This document shows, piece after piece, positions 13,213 through 21,765 of a stretch of DNA of 39,687 nt (positions are counted from its first letter, which is position 1; each line of letters starts with the position of its first letter). Under the pieces are notes generated by a model, which saw only the letters and a list, made by a program, of their open reading frames with translations, was not told where the DNA came from and made no database searches. The stretch lies in IMG/VR virus record IMGVR_UViG_3300023440_000010, positions 1-39,687 of that record. One strand, written 5' to 3'. Both the position numbers and the translations under genes were made by a program. The DNA is from a virus.

Positions 13213-14853
13213 ATGGCCACCGCATCCCGCGTCAAGGAGCTGCTGGAACGCTTCAAGACTGCCTCGGCCGACCGGGCGCAGTGGGAGGCGCACTGGCAGG
13301 ACATCGCCGAAGTCGTCCTGCCCCAGCACGCCACCTTCACCATCGCCCACACGCCGGGCAACGAGCGGCGCCGCACCCTCTACGACTCGACGGCCGTGTT
13401 CGCCAACGAGACGTTCGCCTCTCAGCTCGCCTCCCAGCTCATCAACCCGGCCCTCAAGTGGTTCGGGCTGCGCCTTGTCGGCGAGGCGACCGATCTCAAC
13501 GAGGACGAGGAGACGAAGGCGTGGCTGGAGGCGGTGCGGGACACCATCCTCGACCTGTTCGGCGCGCCGCGCACCGCCTTCATCCCCTCCACCTACCCGG
13601 TGTTCTTGGAGCTGGGGGCCTTCGGCACCGGCTGCCTGTTCGTCCAAGAGGTGCCAGGCGATGGCGTGCGCTTCCTCCCGCGCCCGCTCGCCGAGGTCTA
13701 CATCTTGGAGAACGCCCGCAACCAGATCGACACGGTGATGCGGCGTGCCGAGATGCCCCTCCGACACATCGCCTCCTACTACGGCCTCGACGCGATGCCG
13801 GAGAAGATGCGCCGCGACTACGAGAAGGAGCCCGACAAGAAAACCCCGGTCATCCACTTCGTCCTCCCGCGGGCCGACCGCGACGCGCGCAAGGTGGACG
13901 CGAAGAACAAGCCCTTCGCCTCCATCCACATCTCCCAAGAGTACGAGGCGGTGCTGGCCGAGGGCGGCTTCGACGAGTTTCCCTACGTCGTCCCGCGCTG
14001 GTTCACCGCTCCCGGCGAGACCTACGGACGCAGCCCCGGCCTCACCACCCTCCCGGACAACCGGATGCTCCAGGCGATGAAGGAGGTCACCATCCGCGGC
14101 GTCCAGAAGGAAGTCGATCCGCCCCTTGTCGTCCCCGACGATGGCGTGATCGGCCCTGTGCGCCAGTCGCCCAGCGGCCTCACCATCGTCCGCGCCGGCC
14201 TGCGCGAAATCGACCACCCGCACCCGCTCCAGACCGGCGCCAAGCCCCAGCTCGGCGAACAGTTCATGCAGGTGACCCGCGACAACATCCTGCGGGCCTT
14301 CTACGTGGACCAGACCCTCTTCAGCGAGCCCAAGACCCACATCACCGCCGAGGCGACCCTCGACCGGCGCGACCACCGCTTCCAGCGCATGACGCCCATG
14401 ATCGCCCGCGTCCAGGCCGAGTTCCTCGTCCCGCTTCTCGACCGCGTGTTCGCCATCATGCAGCGCCAAGGCCTCCTCCCGCCCCCGCCGGGGAGCGTGC
14501 CCGACGGCGCCGAACTCAAGTTCGAGATGGTGAGCCCCGCCATCATGGCGCAGCGCATGAGCGAGGCCGACAACATGAGCCGCTTCCTCGCGCGCATCAC
14601 GCCCGTCCTGGAGCTGGACCCCGACGGGACGGCCAATCTCGACGTGGACGCCTTCATCCACCGCATGGGCGAGAACATGGTGGTTCCGCACGACATCCTG
14701 CGCGCACCCGACCAAGTGCGTGCCCTCCGCGAGGAGCAGGCGCAGAAGCGTGCGGAAGCCGAAGCCCTCCAGCAGGTGCAGGGCGGCTCCGAGGCAGCAG
14801 TCAACATCACGAAGGCGCTACAAAATGAACAAGCAACCACCCCAATCGCGTAA
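13213..14853 (+). CDS. Portal protein (T7 gp8-like head-tail connector)
   Basis: It forms the dodecameric ring at one capsid vertex through which DNA enters and leaves. The 546-aa protein has the T7 connector N-terminus (ADRAQWEAHWQDIAEVVLPQ), ASQLINPALKWFGLRL near residue 78, and TYGRSPGLTTLPDNRMLQ near residue 275. The size agrees with the T7-type family (about 535 aa). Its 3' end overlaps the next gene by 29 bases. Confidence 0.93.
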   Translation: MATASRVKELLERFKTASADRAQWEAHWQDIAEVVLPQHATFTIAHTPGNERRRTLYDSTAVFANETFASQLASQLINPALKWFGLRLVGEATDLNEDEETKAWLEAVRDTILDLFGAPRTAFIPSTYPVFLELGAFGTGCLFVQEVPGDGVRFLPRPLAEVYILENARNQIDTVMRRAEMPLRHIASYYGLDAMPEKMRRDYEKEPDKKTPVIHFVLPRADRDARKVDAKNKPFASIHISQEYEAVLAEGGFDEFPYVVPRWFTAPGETYGRSPGLTTLPDNRMLQAMKEVTIRGVQKEVDPPLVVPDDGVIGPVRQSPSGLTIVRAGLREIDHPHPLQTGAKPQLGEQFMQVTRDNILRAFYVDQTLFSEPKTHITAEATLDRRDHRFQRMTPMIARVQAEFLVPLLDRVFAIMQRQGLLPPPPGSVPDGAELKFEMVSPAIMAQRMSEADNMSRFLARITPVLELDPDGTANLDVDAFIHRMGENMVVPHDILRAPDQVRALREEQAQKRAEAEALQQVQGGSEAAVNITKALQNEQATTPIA

Positions 14854-15127
14854 GGCCACCGAGCGCGCGCAGGCCCTCCATGAAGCCTATCGCCACACCT
14901 TCAGCTCCGAGGCGGGCCAGCGTGTGCTCAATGACCTCATGCACCGCTTCCACATCTTCGGAAGCACCTTCGCCGAGGACGCGAGGGCGCACGCCTTCCG
15001 CGAGGGCGAGCGAAACGTCGTGATCGACATCATCGACAAGCTCGACATCTCCCCGGAGGAGTTCCGCGAACGCTACGGCAACGTGCGGCGCTCCTCGATG
15101 CTGGAGTGGGCCGATGCCCAAGACTGA
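14825..15127 (+). CDS. Bbp19-like phage protein, 100 aa
   Basis: ATG 14825 (MNKQPPQSRKATERA) lies inside the portal gene's last codons. The helical stretch YRHTFSSEAGQRVLNDLMH, then FREGERNVVIDIIDKLDIS, matches the small protein named after Bordetella phage BPP-1 Bbp19. That protein follows the portal in several podophages with T7-like virions and no RNA polymerase. The function is unproven; position implies head assembly. Confidence 0.8.
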   Translation: MNKQPPQSRKATERAQALHEAYRHTFSSEAGQRVLNDLMHRFHIFGSTFAEDARAHAFREGERNVVIDIIDKLDISPEEFRERYGNVRRSSMLEWADAQD

Positions 15128-15422
15128 GCACATCCCCAAGCGCATCAACGTCTGCGGCACCTACTACACCATACGCTTCGACCCCGAGGCGTGTGCAGAT
15201 ATGTACGGCTTCGTCCGCGACGCCGACTGCCTCATCTGCTACGGTGCCCAAGACGCCCAGCAACTCCGCAACACCCTCTGGCACGAGGCCCTGCACGCCA
15301 TCGACCACAGTCTCAAGCTTGGCCTCTCCGAGAAGCAGGTTCACGCTCTCGCCACCTCGACCCTTGACTTCATGCGGCGCAACCGCAGCTTCACCCGCTT
15401 CATCCTGACCGACAAGCAGTAG
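15114..15422 (+). CDS. HExxH zinc-protease-like small protein, 102 aa
   Basis: The ATG at 15114 overlaps the Bbp19-like gene by 14 bases. After two N-terminal strands (RINVCGTYYTIRF), it carries HEALHAID near residue 61, the HExxH zinc motif, with a Glu about 15 residues later (SEKQVHALATSTLDFM) as a possible third ligand. The layout resembles minimal ImmA/SprT-type metallopeptidases. Its place between portal and scaffold is odd; it might process the scaffold or capsid protein, or be an unrelated moron. Activity is inferred from the motif only. Confidence 0.7.
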   Translation: MPKTEHIPKRINVCGTYYTIRFDPEACADMYGFVRDADCLICYGAQDAQQLRNTLWHEALHAIDHSLKLGLSEKQVHALATSTLDFMRRNRSFTRFILTDKQ

Positions 15423-15433
15423 GAGGTACTCCG

Positions 15434-16285
15434 ATGCCCGACGATCCGACTCCCCCGGCCGGCAATCCCTCGACCACCCTCGGCGGCGGGGATCCGCCCG
15501 CCCCGGACCTCCCAGCCGTGCCCATCGACGTGCTCCCCGAGGAGATCCGCTCCGACGGCGCGCTCGCTCCGCACATCAAGGAGGGCAAGCTCGACTACGC
15601 CGGCCTCGCCAAGTCCTACGTCCACGCCCAGAAGCTCGTGGGTGCCGACAAGGTGGTCCTGCCGAAGCCTGACGCCCCGCGCGAGGAGTGGGACGCCTTC
15701 TTCAAGCGCCTCGGCCGCCCCGACGAGCCCACCGGCTATGAGCTGGCTGCGCCCGAGGGCGTCGAGTACAAGGCCGACGAGGCGACCGACAAGTGGTTCC
15801 GCGAGACGGCCCACCGCCTCGGCCTCAGCCGCACCCAGGCCAACGAGCTGTTCGCCGAGTACGTGAAGTTCGCCGACGCCGAGCTGCGCCAGGCGGCCCA
15901 AGCGACCGAGCAGCAGCGCGCCGAGGCCCTCTCCACCCTCCAGCGCGAGTACGGCACCGCCCTCCAGGAGAAGGTGGCCGTCGCGCAGAAGGCCGTGGAG
16001 TTCTTCGGCGGGGACGACCTCAAGACCTTCCTCGACGAGTCCGGGCTCGGCGACCACCCGGCTCTCGTCAAGGCGTTCGTCAAGATCGGCGAGGCCATGT
16101 CCGAGGACACCCTCGGGCCGGCCGTGCACCCAGCACGCTTCGGCTACACGCCGGAGGCGGCGCAGCGGCGCATCGCCGAGCTGCGGGCGGACGAGGCGTG
16201 GGCCGACCCCATGAACCCGCGCCACGCCGAGGTGATGAAGGAGATCAACGACCTCCTCCAGCACGCCTACCCGACGCAGGCTTGA
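15434..16285 (+). CDS. Capsid assembly scaffolding protein
   Basis: This internal scaffold of procapsid assembly is removed before DNA packaging. It is 283 aa, with a Pro-rich acidic N-terminus (residues 1-35), the motif AGLAKSYVHAQKLVGADKV, the region FFKRLGRPDEPTGYEL common to T7-like scaffolds, and then a long coiled-coil half (EQQRAEALSTLQREYGTAL). The last 25 residues are basic/helical (HAEVMKEINDLLQ), the usual capsid-binding end. AGGAGG precedes the start. It sits directly before the capsid gene, separated by a terminator and a promoter. Confidence 0.9.
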   Translation: MPDDPTPPAGNPSTTLGGGDPPAPDLPAVPIDVLPEEIRSDGALAPHIKEGKLDYAGLAKSYVHAQKLVGADKVVLPKPDAPREEWDAFFKRLGRPDEPTGYELAAPEGVEYKADEATDKWFRETAHRLGLSRTQANELFAEYVKFADAELRQAAQATEQQRAEALSTLQREYGTALQEKVAVAQKAVEFFGGDDLKTFLDESGLGDHPALVKAFVKIGEAMSEDTLGPAVHPARFGYTPEAAQRRIAELRADEAWADPMNPRHAEVMKEINDLLQHAYPTQA

Positions 16286-16380
16286 CACCGCCCCTCTCCT
16301 CCACTACCCTACGACTGCGCGGTCCTCCCTCCACAGCGTCCTCCTCCGCTCGGACCGCGCAGTCTCTCCTCTCGCTCCTT

Positions 16381-16407
16381 GCCCCGCTTCGGCGGGGCTT
16401 CTTTCTT
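16381..16407 (+). terminator. Intrinsic terminator after the scaffold gene
   Basis: The stem GCCCCGC (16381-16387) pairs with GCGGGGC (16392-16398) around a TTCG loop and is followed by TTCTTTCTT. This is a textbook terminator on the plus strand, separating terminase-scaffold transcripts from the capsid transcript. Confidence 0.9.
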
Positions 16408-16412
16408 GGGGC

Positions 16413-16441
16413 TTGCGAACTCCTCAGCTTGGTGCTAGTCT
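16413..16441 (+). promoter_or_regulatory. Promoter for the major capsid operon
   Basis: TTGCGA (16413-16418), a 17-bp spacer, then TAGTCT (16436-16441) with TGC just before it as an extended -10. The start is predicted near 16448, leaving a leader of about 130 bases before the capsid ATG. The placement right after a terminator supports independent, high-level capsid transcription. Confidence 0.65.
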
Positions 16442-16447
16442 AATGCG

Positions 16448-16577
16448 CGAAGGCCCCCGAGGCGGGCGGGTAGCCCTTGCTACCGGGTCCGTCTCCAGCC
16501 TCGGGATGGTGTCCGCCGCTGGCGGGGAGCACTCGGGGCCTGGAGACATCCGGTAAGCAACAGGGAGACCTGACCTC
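16448..16577 (+). promoter_or_regulatory. Structured 5' leader of the capsid mRNA
   Basis: Helix A pairs CCCGAGGC (16456-16463) with GCCTCGGG (16498-16505) and encloses a GGTAGC/GCTACC hairpin (16469-16484). Helix B pairs GTCTCCAG (16491-16498) with CTGGAGAC (16540-16547) and encloses a CCGCC/GGCGG hairpin (16513-16525). The 5' strand of B lies inside the loop of A, so A and B form a pseudoknot or exclude each other. It may control stability or translation of the capsid mRNA. No known riboswitch class was recognised. Confidence 0.5.
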
Positions 16578-17465
16578 ATGAGCAACCAGATCGGCACTGC
16601 CTTCGTGCAGGAGTTCGGCCGCACGGTCGATCTTCTGGCGCAGCAGCGCGGGTCCAAGCTGCGGCGGGCCATCGGCGTCCAGGAGCGCGTCAACGCGGAG
16701 TACCACTACTTCGACCAGATCGACGCGACCGCCGCCGTGCGCACGACCACGCGGCACGCGGACTCGCCGCTCATCAACACCCCGCACGCGCGTCGTCGCG
16801 TGGACATGGTGAACGTCGAGTGGGGCGACCTGATCGACGACTTCGACCGTGTGCGCACCCTCATCGACCCGACCAACGCCTACACCCAGAACGCGGCGTG
16901 GGCCATCGGGCGCGAGATCGACTCGATCATCATCGAGAACTTCTTCGCCGACGTGAGCACCGGCAAGGCCGGCGGCTCGACCACCTCGTTCCCGTCCGGC
17001 AACCAGATCGCCGCCGACTTCGACGGCGACACCACGGCCGAGAACCTGACCGTCGAGAAGCTGCGCGAGGCCCGGCGCATCATGCTGGCCAACGACATCG
17101 ACCCCGAGCGGGACGGCCCCATCTGGATCGCCGTGACCAGCTCGCAGCTCATGGCGCTGCTGGCCGACCCGCAGGTCACCTCGCGCGACTACAACGTCGT
17201 GCAGGCTCTGGTCCGTGGCGAGCTGGACTTCTACATGGGGTTCCGCTTCATCCAGACCGAGCTGCTGGAGACCGACGGGTCGAACTACCGGCGCTGCCCG
17301 GTCTGGACGAACAACGGGATGGCCCTCGCCATCGGCAAGGAGCCCGTTGCCCGGATCGCCGAGCGTCCCGACAAGCGATTCTCGACCTACGTCTACTGGT
17401 CCACGGTGGCCGGCGCCGTCCGGCTGCACGAGGACCGCGTGGTCGAGATCAAGTGCGCTGAGTAA
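16578..17465 (+). CDS. Major capsid protein
   Basis: It forms the icosahedral shell. The 295-aa protein follows the scaffold gene and a strong promoter. The sequence fits the HK97-fold capsid family found in podophages without RNA polymerase: an N-terminal helix (FVQEFGRTVDLLAQQRGSKL), an E-loop-like region (residues 40-75), the spine helix region AYTQNAAWAIGREIDSIII, and the C-terminal WTNNGMALAIGKEPVARIAE followed by VYWSTVAGAVRLHEDRVVEI. No delta-domain or protease is fused, consistent with a separate scaffold. Confidence 0.9.
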   Translation: MSNQIGTAFVQEFGRTVDLLAQQRGSKLRRAIGVQERVNAEYHYFDQIDATAAVRTTTRHADSPLINTPHARRRVDMVNVEWGDLIDDFDRVRTLIDPTNAYTQNAAWAIGREIDSIIIENFFADVSTGKAGGSTTSFPSGNQIAADFDGDTTAENLTVEKLREARRIMLANDIDPERDGPIWIAVTSSQLMALLADPQVTSRDYNVVQALVRGELDFYMGFRFIQTELLETDGSNYRRCPVWTNNGMALAIGKEPVARIAERPDKRFSTYVYWSTVAGAVRLHEDRVVEIKCAE

Positions 17466-17477
17466 GGAGGTCTGATC

Positions 17478-17909
17478 ATGGCTGTTCATCAGAGCACGCA
17501 GATGCAGGCGACCGCGCTCGCGCCGAACGACGTGAACGAGGCGGGTGGCCGTCTCCGGGTCGCCGTGTTCGAGTTCACCACGCCGACCGGCGGCGTGGGC
17601 GTGGGCGACACCGTGCAGCTCTGCAAGGTGCCCAAGGGCGCCCGCATCATCGGCGGGCATGTGGACTTCGGCGCCATGTCGTCCAGCACCGGCACCGCGC
17701 AGGTGAAGATCGGCGACGGCACCACCGCCAACAAGTACCTCGACACCACGAGCGTCGATTCGGCGGGCCAGGCGGACTTCGCCAACACCGCCGCCCTCAA
17801 CATGCTGAGCGTGACCTCCAGCGAGGAGACCATCACCGCGACGGCTGCTGGGGAGGCGTGGGCCGCGGCCAAGACGTTCAACGGCTACGTGCTGTACGTC
17901 CTCGACTAG
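17478..17909 (+). CDS. Probable head decoration/cement protein, 143 aa
   Basis: It starts 13 bases after the capsid gene with AAGGAGG. It is Gly/Ala/Thr-rich and strand-rich (GDTVQLCKVPKGARIIGG, TGTAQVKIGDGTTANKYLD), with a C-terminal FNGYVLYVLD strand, and lacks charged helices. Position directly after the capsid gene and composition match capsid-binding decoration proteins. No named family was recognised, so the role is inferred. Confidence 0.7.
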   Translation: MAVHQSTQMQATALAPNDVNEAGGRLRVAVFEFTTPTGGVGVGDTVQLCKVPKGARIIGGHVDFGAMSSSTGTAQVKIGDGTTANKYLDTTSVDSAGQADFANTAALNMLSVTSSEETITATAAGEAWAAAKTFNGYVLYVLD

Positions 17910-17921
17910 TCGGTCGGGACC

Positions 17922-17945
17922 GGGTGGGGGCTTCGGCCCCCACCC
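17922..17945 (+). terminator. Strong UUCG-loop hairpin after the decoration gene
   Basis: A 10-bp stem, GGGTGGGGGC with GCCCCCACCC, closed by TTCG. No T-tract follows, so it may be a partial terminator or a 3' stability structure that keeps capsid/decoration mRNA more abundant than downstream tail messages. Confidence 0.6.
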
Positions 17946-17963
17946 ACTCTCCAGGAGGTTCAG

Positions 17964-18164
17964 ATGGCCAACTACAGCATCAGCGGGAGCAAGGGCGACG
18001 ACACGACCAAGTTCACTGAGGGCACCCTCGCTCCCAACGCCGGCGCGGTCGAGATCCGCATCAACGACGCCTCGTTCACCTCGCGCAACGAGGTGGTGGT
18101 GCTGATCGAGCGCCTCGTGCGCCGGATGCTCACCAAGCGACAGCCGCGCCCGGGCAAAATCTAG
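17964..18164 (+). CDS. Small hypothetical protein, 66 aa
   Basis: AGGAGG precedes the ATG. The first part is Gly/Ser/Thr-rich (MANYSISGSKGDDTTKFTEG), the middle strand-like (GAVEIRINDASFTSRNEV), and the end a basic helix (LIERLVRRMLTKRQPRPGKI). No family was recognised. Its place between decoration and tail tubular A suggests a minor structural or assembly role. Confidence 0.7.
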   Translation: MANYSISGSKGDDTTKFTEGTLAPNAGAVEIRINDASFTSRNEVVVLIERLVRRMLTKRQPRPGKI

Positions 18165-18179
18165 CCGCCGGAGGCACCC

Positions 18180-18788
18180 ATGGCCTCCAAGGTGGACATC
18201 GCCAACTACGCACTGGCGCTGCTGGGGCAGGATCCCATCACCGACCTCACCGAGGACTCGAAGGCAGCCCGCACCCTCAACCTGCGCTTCGACTCGGTGC
18301 GCGACGCGGTGCTGCGCGGCCACCCGTGGAACTTCGCCGTCCAGCGCGACTCCCGCGCTGCCCTCGCGACGGCGCCGGCGTGGGGCTGGACCTACGCCTA
18401 CAACCTGCCGAGCGACTTCCTGCGCCTGCTCGACTTCAACCCCGAGACGCGCGACCCCTACGAGCTGGAGACGCAGGACGGCGAGCGCGTCCTGCTGACG
18501 GACGCCAGCTCCTGCGACATCAAGTACATCGCGCGCGTCACCGACACCACCCTCTACGACTCCCTGTTCATCGAGGCGCTGGCCGCGCGCTTGGCGTGGG
18601 CTTCCTGCGTCGCCATCACCGGCAGCGCCGAGCTGCTTGCCAAGCTCAAGCAGGACTACGAGGACAAGCTGGGCGAGGCGCGCAGCATCGACGGGCAGGA
18701 GAACCCGAGCGTGGTGCTGGGCTTCGACGAGTTCACCGACGCGCACCTCGGCTACATGAGCAGTTGGCGGCCCATCTCGTCCTCGTAG
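18180..18788 (+). CDS. Tail tubular protein A-like (T7 gp11) adaptor
   Basis: This protein binds the portal and forms the upper ring of the short tail. At 202 aa it matches T7 gp11 in size, with the family start DIANYALALLGQDPITDLTE, then AARTLNLRFDSVRDAVLRGHPWNFA (conserved HPWNFA near residue 52) and YAYNLPSDFLRLL. GGAGG lies upstream. It is followed nine bases later by tail tubular B. Confidence 0.92.
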   Translation: MASKVDIANYALALLGQDPITDLTEDSKAARTLNLRFDSVRDAVLRGHPWNFAVQRDSRAALATAPAWGWTYAYNLPSDFLRLLDFNPETRDPYELETQDGERVLLTDASSCDIKYIARVTDTTLYDSLFIEALAARLAWASCVAITGSAELLAKLKQDYEDKLGEARSIDGQENPSVVLGFDEFTDAHLGYMSSWRPISSS

Positions 18789-18797
18789 GAGGCATGA

Positions 18798-20834
18798 ATG
18801 GCCCGCCTTGACCGCCTCCAGACCAACTTCACCGCCGGCGTCCTCTCCCCGCGGATGCGCGGGCGGCTGGACTTCGACGGCTACGTCGATGGTGCGGAGA
18901 CGCTGGAGAACATGATCGTGCTGGCGCAGGGCGGCGCCATCCGCCGGCCCGGCACGCGCTTCGTCGTGGAGGTGAAGGACTCCTCCAAGACCACGCGCCT
19001 CATCCCCTTCATCTTCTCCACCACCCAAGCCTACATCATCGAGGCGGGCGATCAGTATTTCCGCTTCATCGCCGACAGCGCGCAGGTCACCTCCAGCGGC
19101 TTGCCCGTCGAGGTCTCCACCCCCTACACGGCGGCGATGCTGGCCAACCTGAGCTGGACGCAGAGCGCCGACATCCTCTACTTGGCCCACCCGAGCGAGG
19201 AGCCGCGCGAACTCCACCGCACCAGCTCCACCGCCTTCTCGCTCAGCCTGCACGACTTCCAAGATGGCCCCTACTTGGAGGTGAACACCACCTCCACCAC
19301 CCTCACGCCCTCCGGCACCACCGGCAGCATCTCCCTGACGGCCAGCGCCACCACGGGAATCAACGACGGCTCCGGCTTCCAAGCGACCGACGTGGGCCGT
19401 CTCATCCGCTTCAAGGACTCGGCCGGCAACTGGACGTGGCTCAAGATCACTGCCGTCACCTCGACGACCGTGGTGCAGGCCGACGTGAAGGGAGCTGATC
19501 TGGCCACCACGACGGCCACGACCGACTGGCGCCTAGGCGCATGGAGCGACACCACGGGTTGGCCATCAGCCGTAACCTTCCACAAGCAGCGCCTTTGGTG
19601 GGGCGGCACGACCGACAACCCGCAGACCCTCTGGTCCTCGGTCGCCGGCGACTTCACCAACTACCAGCCGTCGGCCGCCGACGGGACGGTGGCGAGCGAT
19701 GATGGCATCACCGTCACCCTCGACACCAACACGGTGAACGCCATCAACTGGCTCCTCTCCACCCAGATCGGTCTGCTGGTGGGAACGGCCGGCTCCGAGA
19801 TGCTGCTGAGCGCCGCCAGCTCGTCCAGCGGCATCAGCCCCACGAACATCGAGGCTGACACGCAGACGAAGCGCGGCTCGCGCTCGGGCGTGCTGCCCAC
19901 CGAGATCGGCCAGACCATCCTGTTCGTGCAGCGCGACGGACGCACCATCCAGGAGCTGGTGTTCGACTTCAACGCCGGCGTCGAGGGCGGCTTCATCGAC
20001 AACGACCGCGGCGTGCTGGCCGAGCACCTGCTGCGGAACGGCGTGGCGCGCCTCGCCTACCAACAGGCGCCGCTGAGCGTGGTGTGGGGGTGCACGGACG
20101 ACGGCCAGCTCATCGGCCTCACCTACCTGCGCCCGCACCGCGTCTTTGCCTGGCACTCCCACACCATCGGCGGGACGGCAGTGGCGGTGAAGGACGTGGC
20201 CGTAATCCCCGAGCCCACGCGCGACGACCTCTATCTGTTGGTGAGCCGCACCATCAACAGCATCACCAAGCAGTACATCGAGGTGCTGGACCCCATCTTC
20301 GAGGGCGGGGCGGTGGCCGACGCCTTCTTCGTGGATTCGGGCCTCACCGGCACGTCCGGCTCGCCGACGACCTCGTGGTCCGGCCTCAGCCACCTGGAGG
20401 GCGAGACCGTCGCCATCCTCGGCGATGGGGCCGTCCAGCCGTCGAAGGTGGTCTCGGGCGGCGCGGTGACGCTGGACCGCGCCGTCTCCAAGGTGCAGAT
20501 CGGGCTGGCGCAGAGCGCCAAGGTGCGGACGATGCCGGCCGAGCTGGCTACCGAGAGCCTCACCACCACCGGCAAGACCAAGCGCATCATCCGCGCCTAC
20601 ATCCTGTTCAACGAGACGGTGGGTGCCCAAGTAGGGTATGATGATACCCACATGGACACGCTGCCCTTCCGCAGCGCCGGCGACCCGATGGACCAGCCGG
20701 TCCCGCTGTTCACCGGCTACAAGGAGGTGCTGTTCCCCTACGGCTACGACGAGGAGGTGCAGGTGCAGGTGGTCAACGACCAGCCTCTCCCCATGCACAT
20801 CCTCAGCATCACAGCGAAGCTGACGACGGAATGA
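18798..20834 (+). CDS. Tail tubular protein B-like (T7 gp12) nozzle
   Basis: It forms the nozzle of the short tail. It is 678 aa with the N-terminal signature NFTAGVLSPRMRGRLDFDGY, ETLENMIVLAQGGAIRRPGT, and later HKQRLWWGGTTDNPQTLWSS near residue 258, all typical of this family. The middle is rich in Thr/Ser beta repeats. The 3' end overlaps the next gene by four bases. It is slightly shorter than T7 gp12 (794 aa), as in other podophages of this kind. Confidence 0.92.
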   Translation: MARLDRLQTNFTAGVLSPRMRGRLDFDGYVDGAETLENMIVLAQGGAIRRPGTRFVVEVKDSSKTTRLIPFIFSTTQAYIIEAGDQYFRFIADSAQVTSSGLPVEVSTPYTAAMLANLSWTQSADILYLAHPSEEPRELHRTSSTAFSLSLHDFQDGPYLEVNTTSTTLTPSGTTGSISLTASATTGINDGSGFQATDVGRLIRFKDSAGNWTWLKITAVTSTTVVQADVKGADLATTTATTDWRLGAWSDTTGWPSAVTFHKQRLWWGGTTDNPQTLWSSVAGDFTNYQPSAADGTVASDDGITVTLDTNTVNAINWLLSTQIGLLVGTAGSEMLLSAASSSSGISPTNIEADTQTKRGSRSGVLPTEIGQTILFVQRDGRTIQELVFDFNAGVEGGFIDNDRGVLAEHLLRNGVARLAYQQAPLSVVWGCTDDGQLIGLTYLRPHRVFAWHSHTIGGTAVAVKDVAVIPEPTRDDLYLLVSRTINSITKQYIEVLDPIFEGGAVADAFFVDSGLTGTSGSPTTSWSGLSHLEGETVAILGDGAVQPSKVVSGGAVTLDRAVSKVQIGLAQSAKVRTMPAELATESLTTTGKTKRIIRAYILFNETVGAQVGYDDTHMDTLPFRSAGDPMDQPVPLFTGYKEVLFPYGYDEEVQVQVVNDQPLPMHILSITAKLTTE

Positions 20835-21244
20835 TGATCGTCCCGGGCAAGAAGGAGCACTACGTGCAGGTGGCGCCGCGCGAGCCGCTCAAGGCTCCGG
20901 CGTGGGACGACTTCGCCCAGCAGCCCTGCCACGAAGCCTACGCCGCCATCCGCCCGGACGGCTCGGTGGTGGGGATGGTCGGCGCGTTCGAGTTGTGGCC
21001 CGGCGTGGCGAGGGCTTGGGCAGTGGTGGACGGCCGCGCGTCCCCGCGCGAGGTCGCCCCGCTCGTGGCCTTCGCGCACGAGTGGCTCGTCCTCTGCCGC
21101 TACCACCGCGTCGAGACCACGGTGGACGCCCACTTCGTCCCGGGGATGGTGTTCGCCGAGCACCTTGGCATGACACTTGAGGGGCTGTTGCGAAAGTATG
21201 CCCCGGACGGCGCGGATCACCTCATGTACGCATACGTGAAATGA
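20831..21244 (+). CDS. GNAT-like internal protein (T7 gp13-like position), 137 aa
   Basis: It overlaps tail tubular B by four bases. The body looks like a degenerate N-acetyltransferase fold: AAIRPDGSVVGMVGAFEL, RAWAVVD, an EVAPLVAFAHEWL helix, and the ending FAEHLGMTLEGLLRKY, typical of GNAT C-termini. Proteins of this kind commonly occupy the T7 gp13 place between nozzle and internal core genes. Whether it keeps enzymatic activity is unclear. Confidence 0.72.
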   Translation: MMIVPGKKEHYVQVAPREPLKAPAWDDFAQQPCHEAYAAIRPDGSVVGMVGAFELWPGVARAWAVVDGRASPREVAPLVAFAHEWLVLCRYHRVETTVDAHFVPGMVFAEHLGMTLEGLLRKYAPDGADHLMYAYVK

Positions 21245-21765
21245 GCGTCGGACTTGCAATCGCCGGGATGGCCGCCGGCCAAGTGATCCAGGGCGTGATG
21301 GCCAAGCGCCGCGCTGGGCGCGAGGCCGCTCTGCTCGATCAGGAGGCGCAGTACCGGATGGAGGAGGCGCAGCAGGCGCGCCTCCGGGCTGCGCTGCGCG
21401 TTGAGCAGATGCGCCGCGAGGCTCGGCGGCGGCAGGGCCAGCGCCGCGCCAACATGGCCACCAGCGGCCTCACCATCTCCGGCTCCTTCCTTGACGTGCT
21501 GGCCGACGCCGCGATGGAGGAGGAGCAGGCGGCGCTGCTGACGCAGTTCGAGGGGGCAGCCATCGCCCAGCAGGCTGAGCGCCAAGCCTCCCTGACACGC
21601 ATCGAGGCGAAGAACCGCCGGGCGGCGGGGCGCGGGGCGCTGATCAGCAGCATCATCGGTGCCGGCACCACCATCCTCGGCGGCTACCGCTCCGGCGCCT
21701 TCGGCAAGCAGCAGCCCTCCTCCTTCCAGTACGGCAGCTACGCGGACTGGAGGCGCCACTACTGA
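21241..21765 (+). CDS. Internal virion protein (T7 gp14-like), 174 aa
   Basis: It starts with a hydrophobic Gly/Ala segment (SVGLAIAGMAAGQVIQGVMA), followed by a long charged coiled coil (residues 22-75) and then ATSGLTISGSFLDVLADAAM, a pattern seen in gp14-like ejection proteins. The C-terminus again has a Gly-rich hydrophobic stretch (LISSIIGAGTTILGGY). Such proteins leave the virion first and form a pore in the outer membrane during DNA entry. The stop overlaps the next start (TGATG). Confidence 0.82.
   Translation: MSVGLAIAGMAAGQVIQGVMAKRRAGREAALLDQEAQYRMEEAQQARLRAALRVEQMRREARRRQGQRRANMATSGLTISGSFLDVLADAAMEEEQAALLTQFEGAAIAQQAERQASLTRIEAKNRRAAGRGALISSIIGAGTTILGGYRSGAFGKQQPSSFQYGSYADWRRHY

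Noticed and set aside
16440-19382. 980-codon open frame on the minus strand
   Set aside because: It is antisense to the capsid, decoration and tail genes, has low-complexity Gly/Arg/Val/His composition, and reflects high GC and codon bias. The same holds for long antisense frames at 12658-14715 and 23284-26520.
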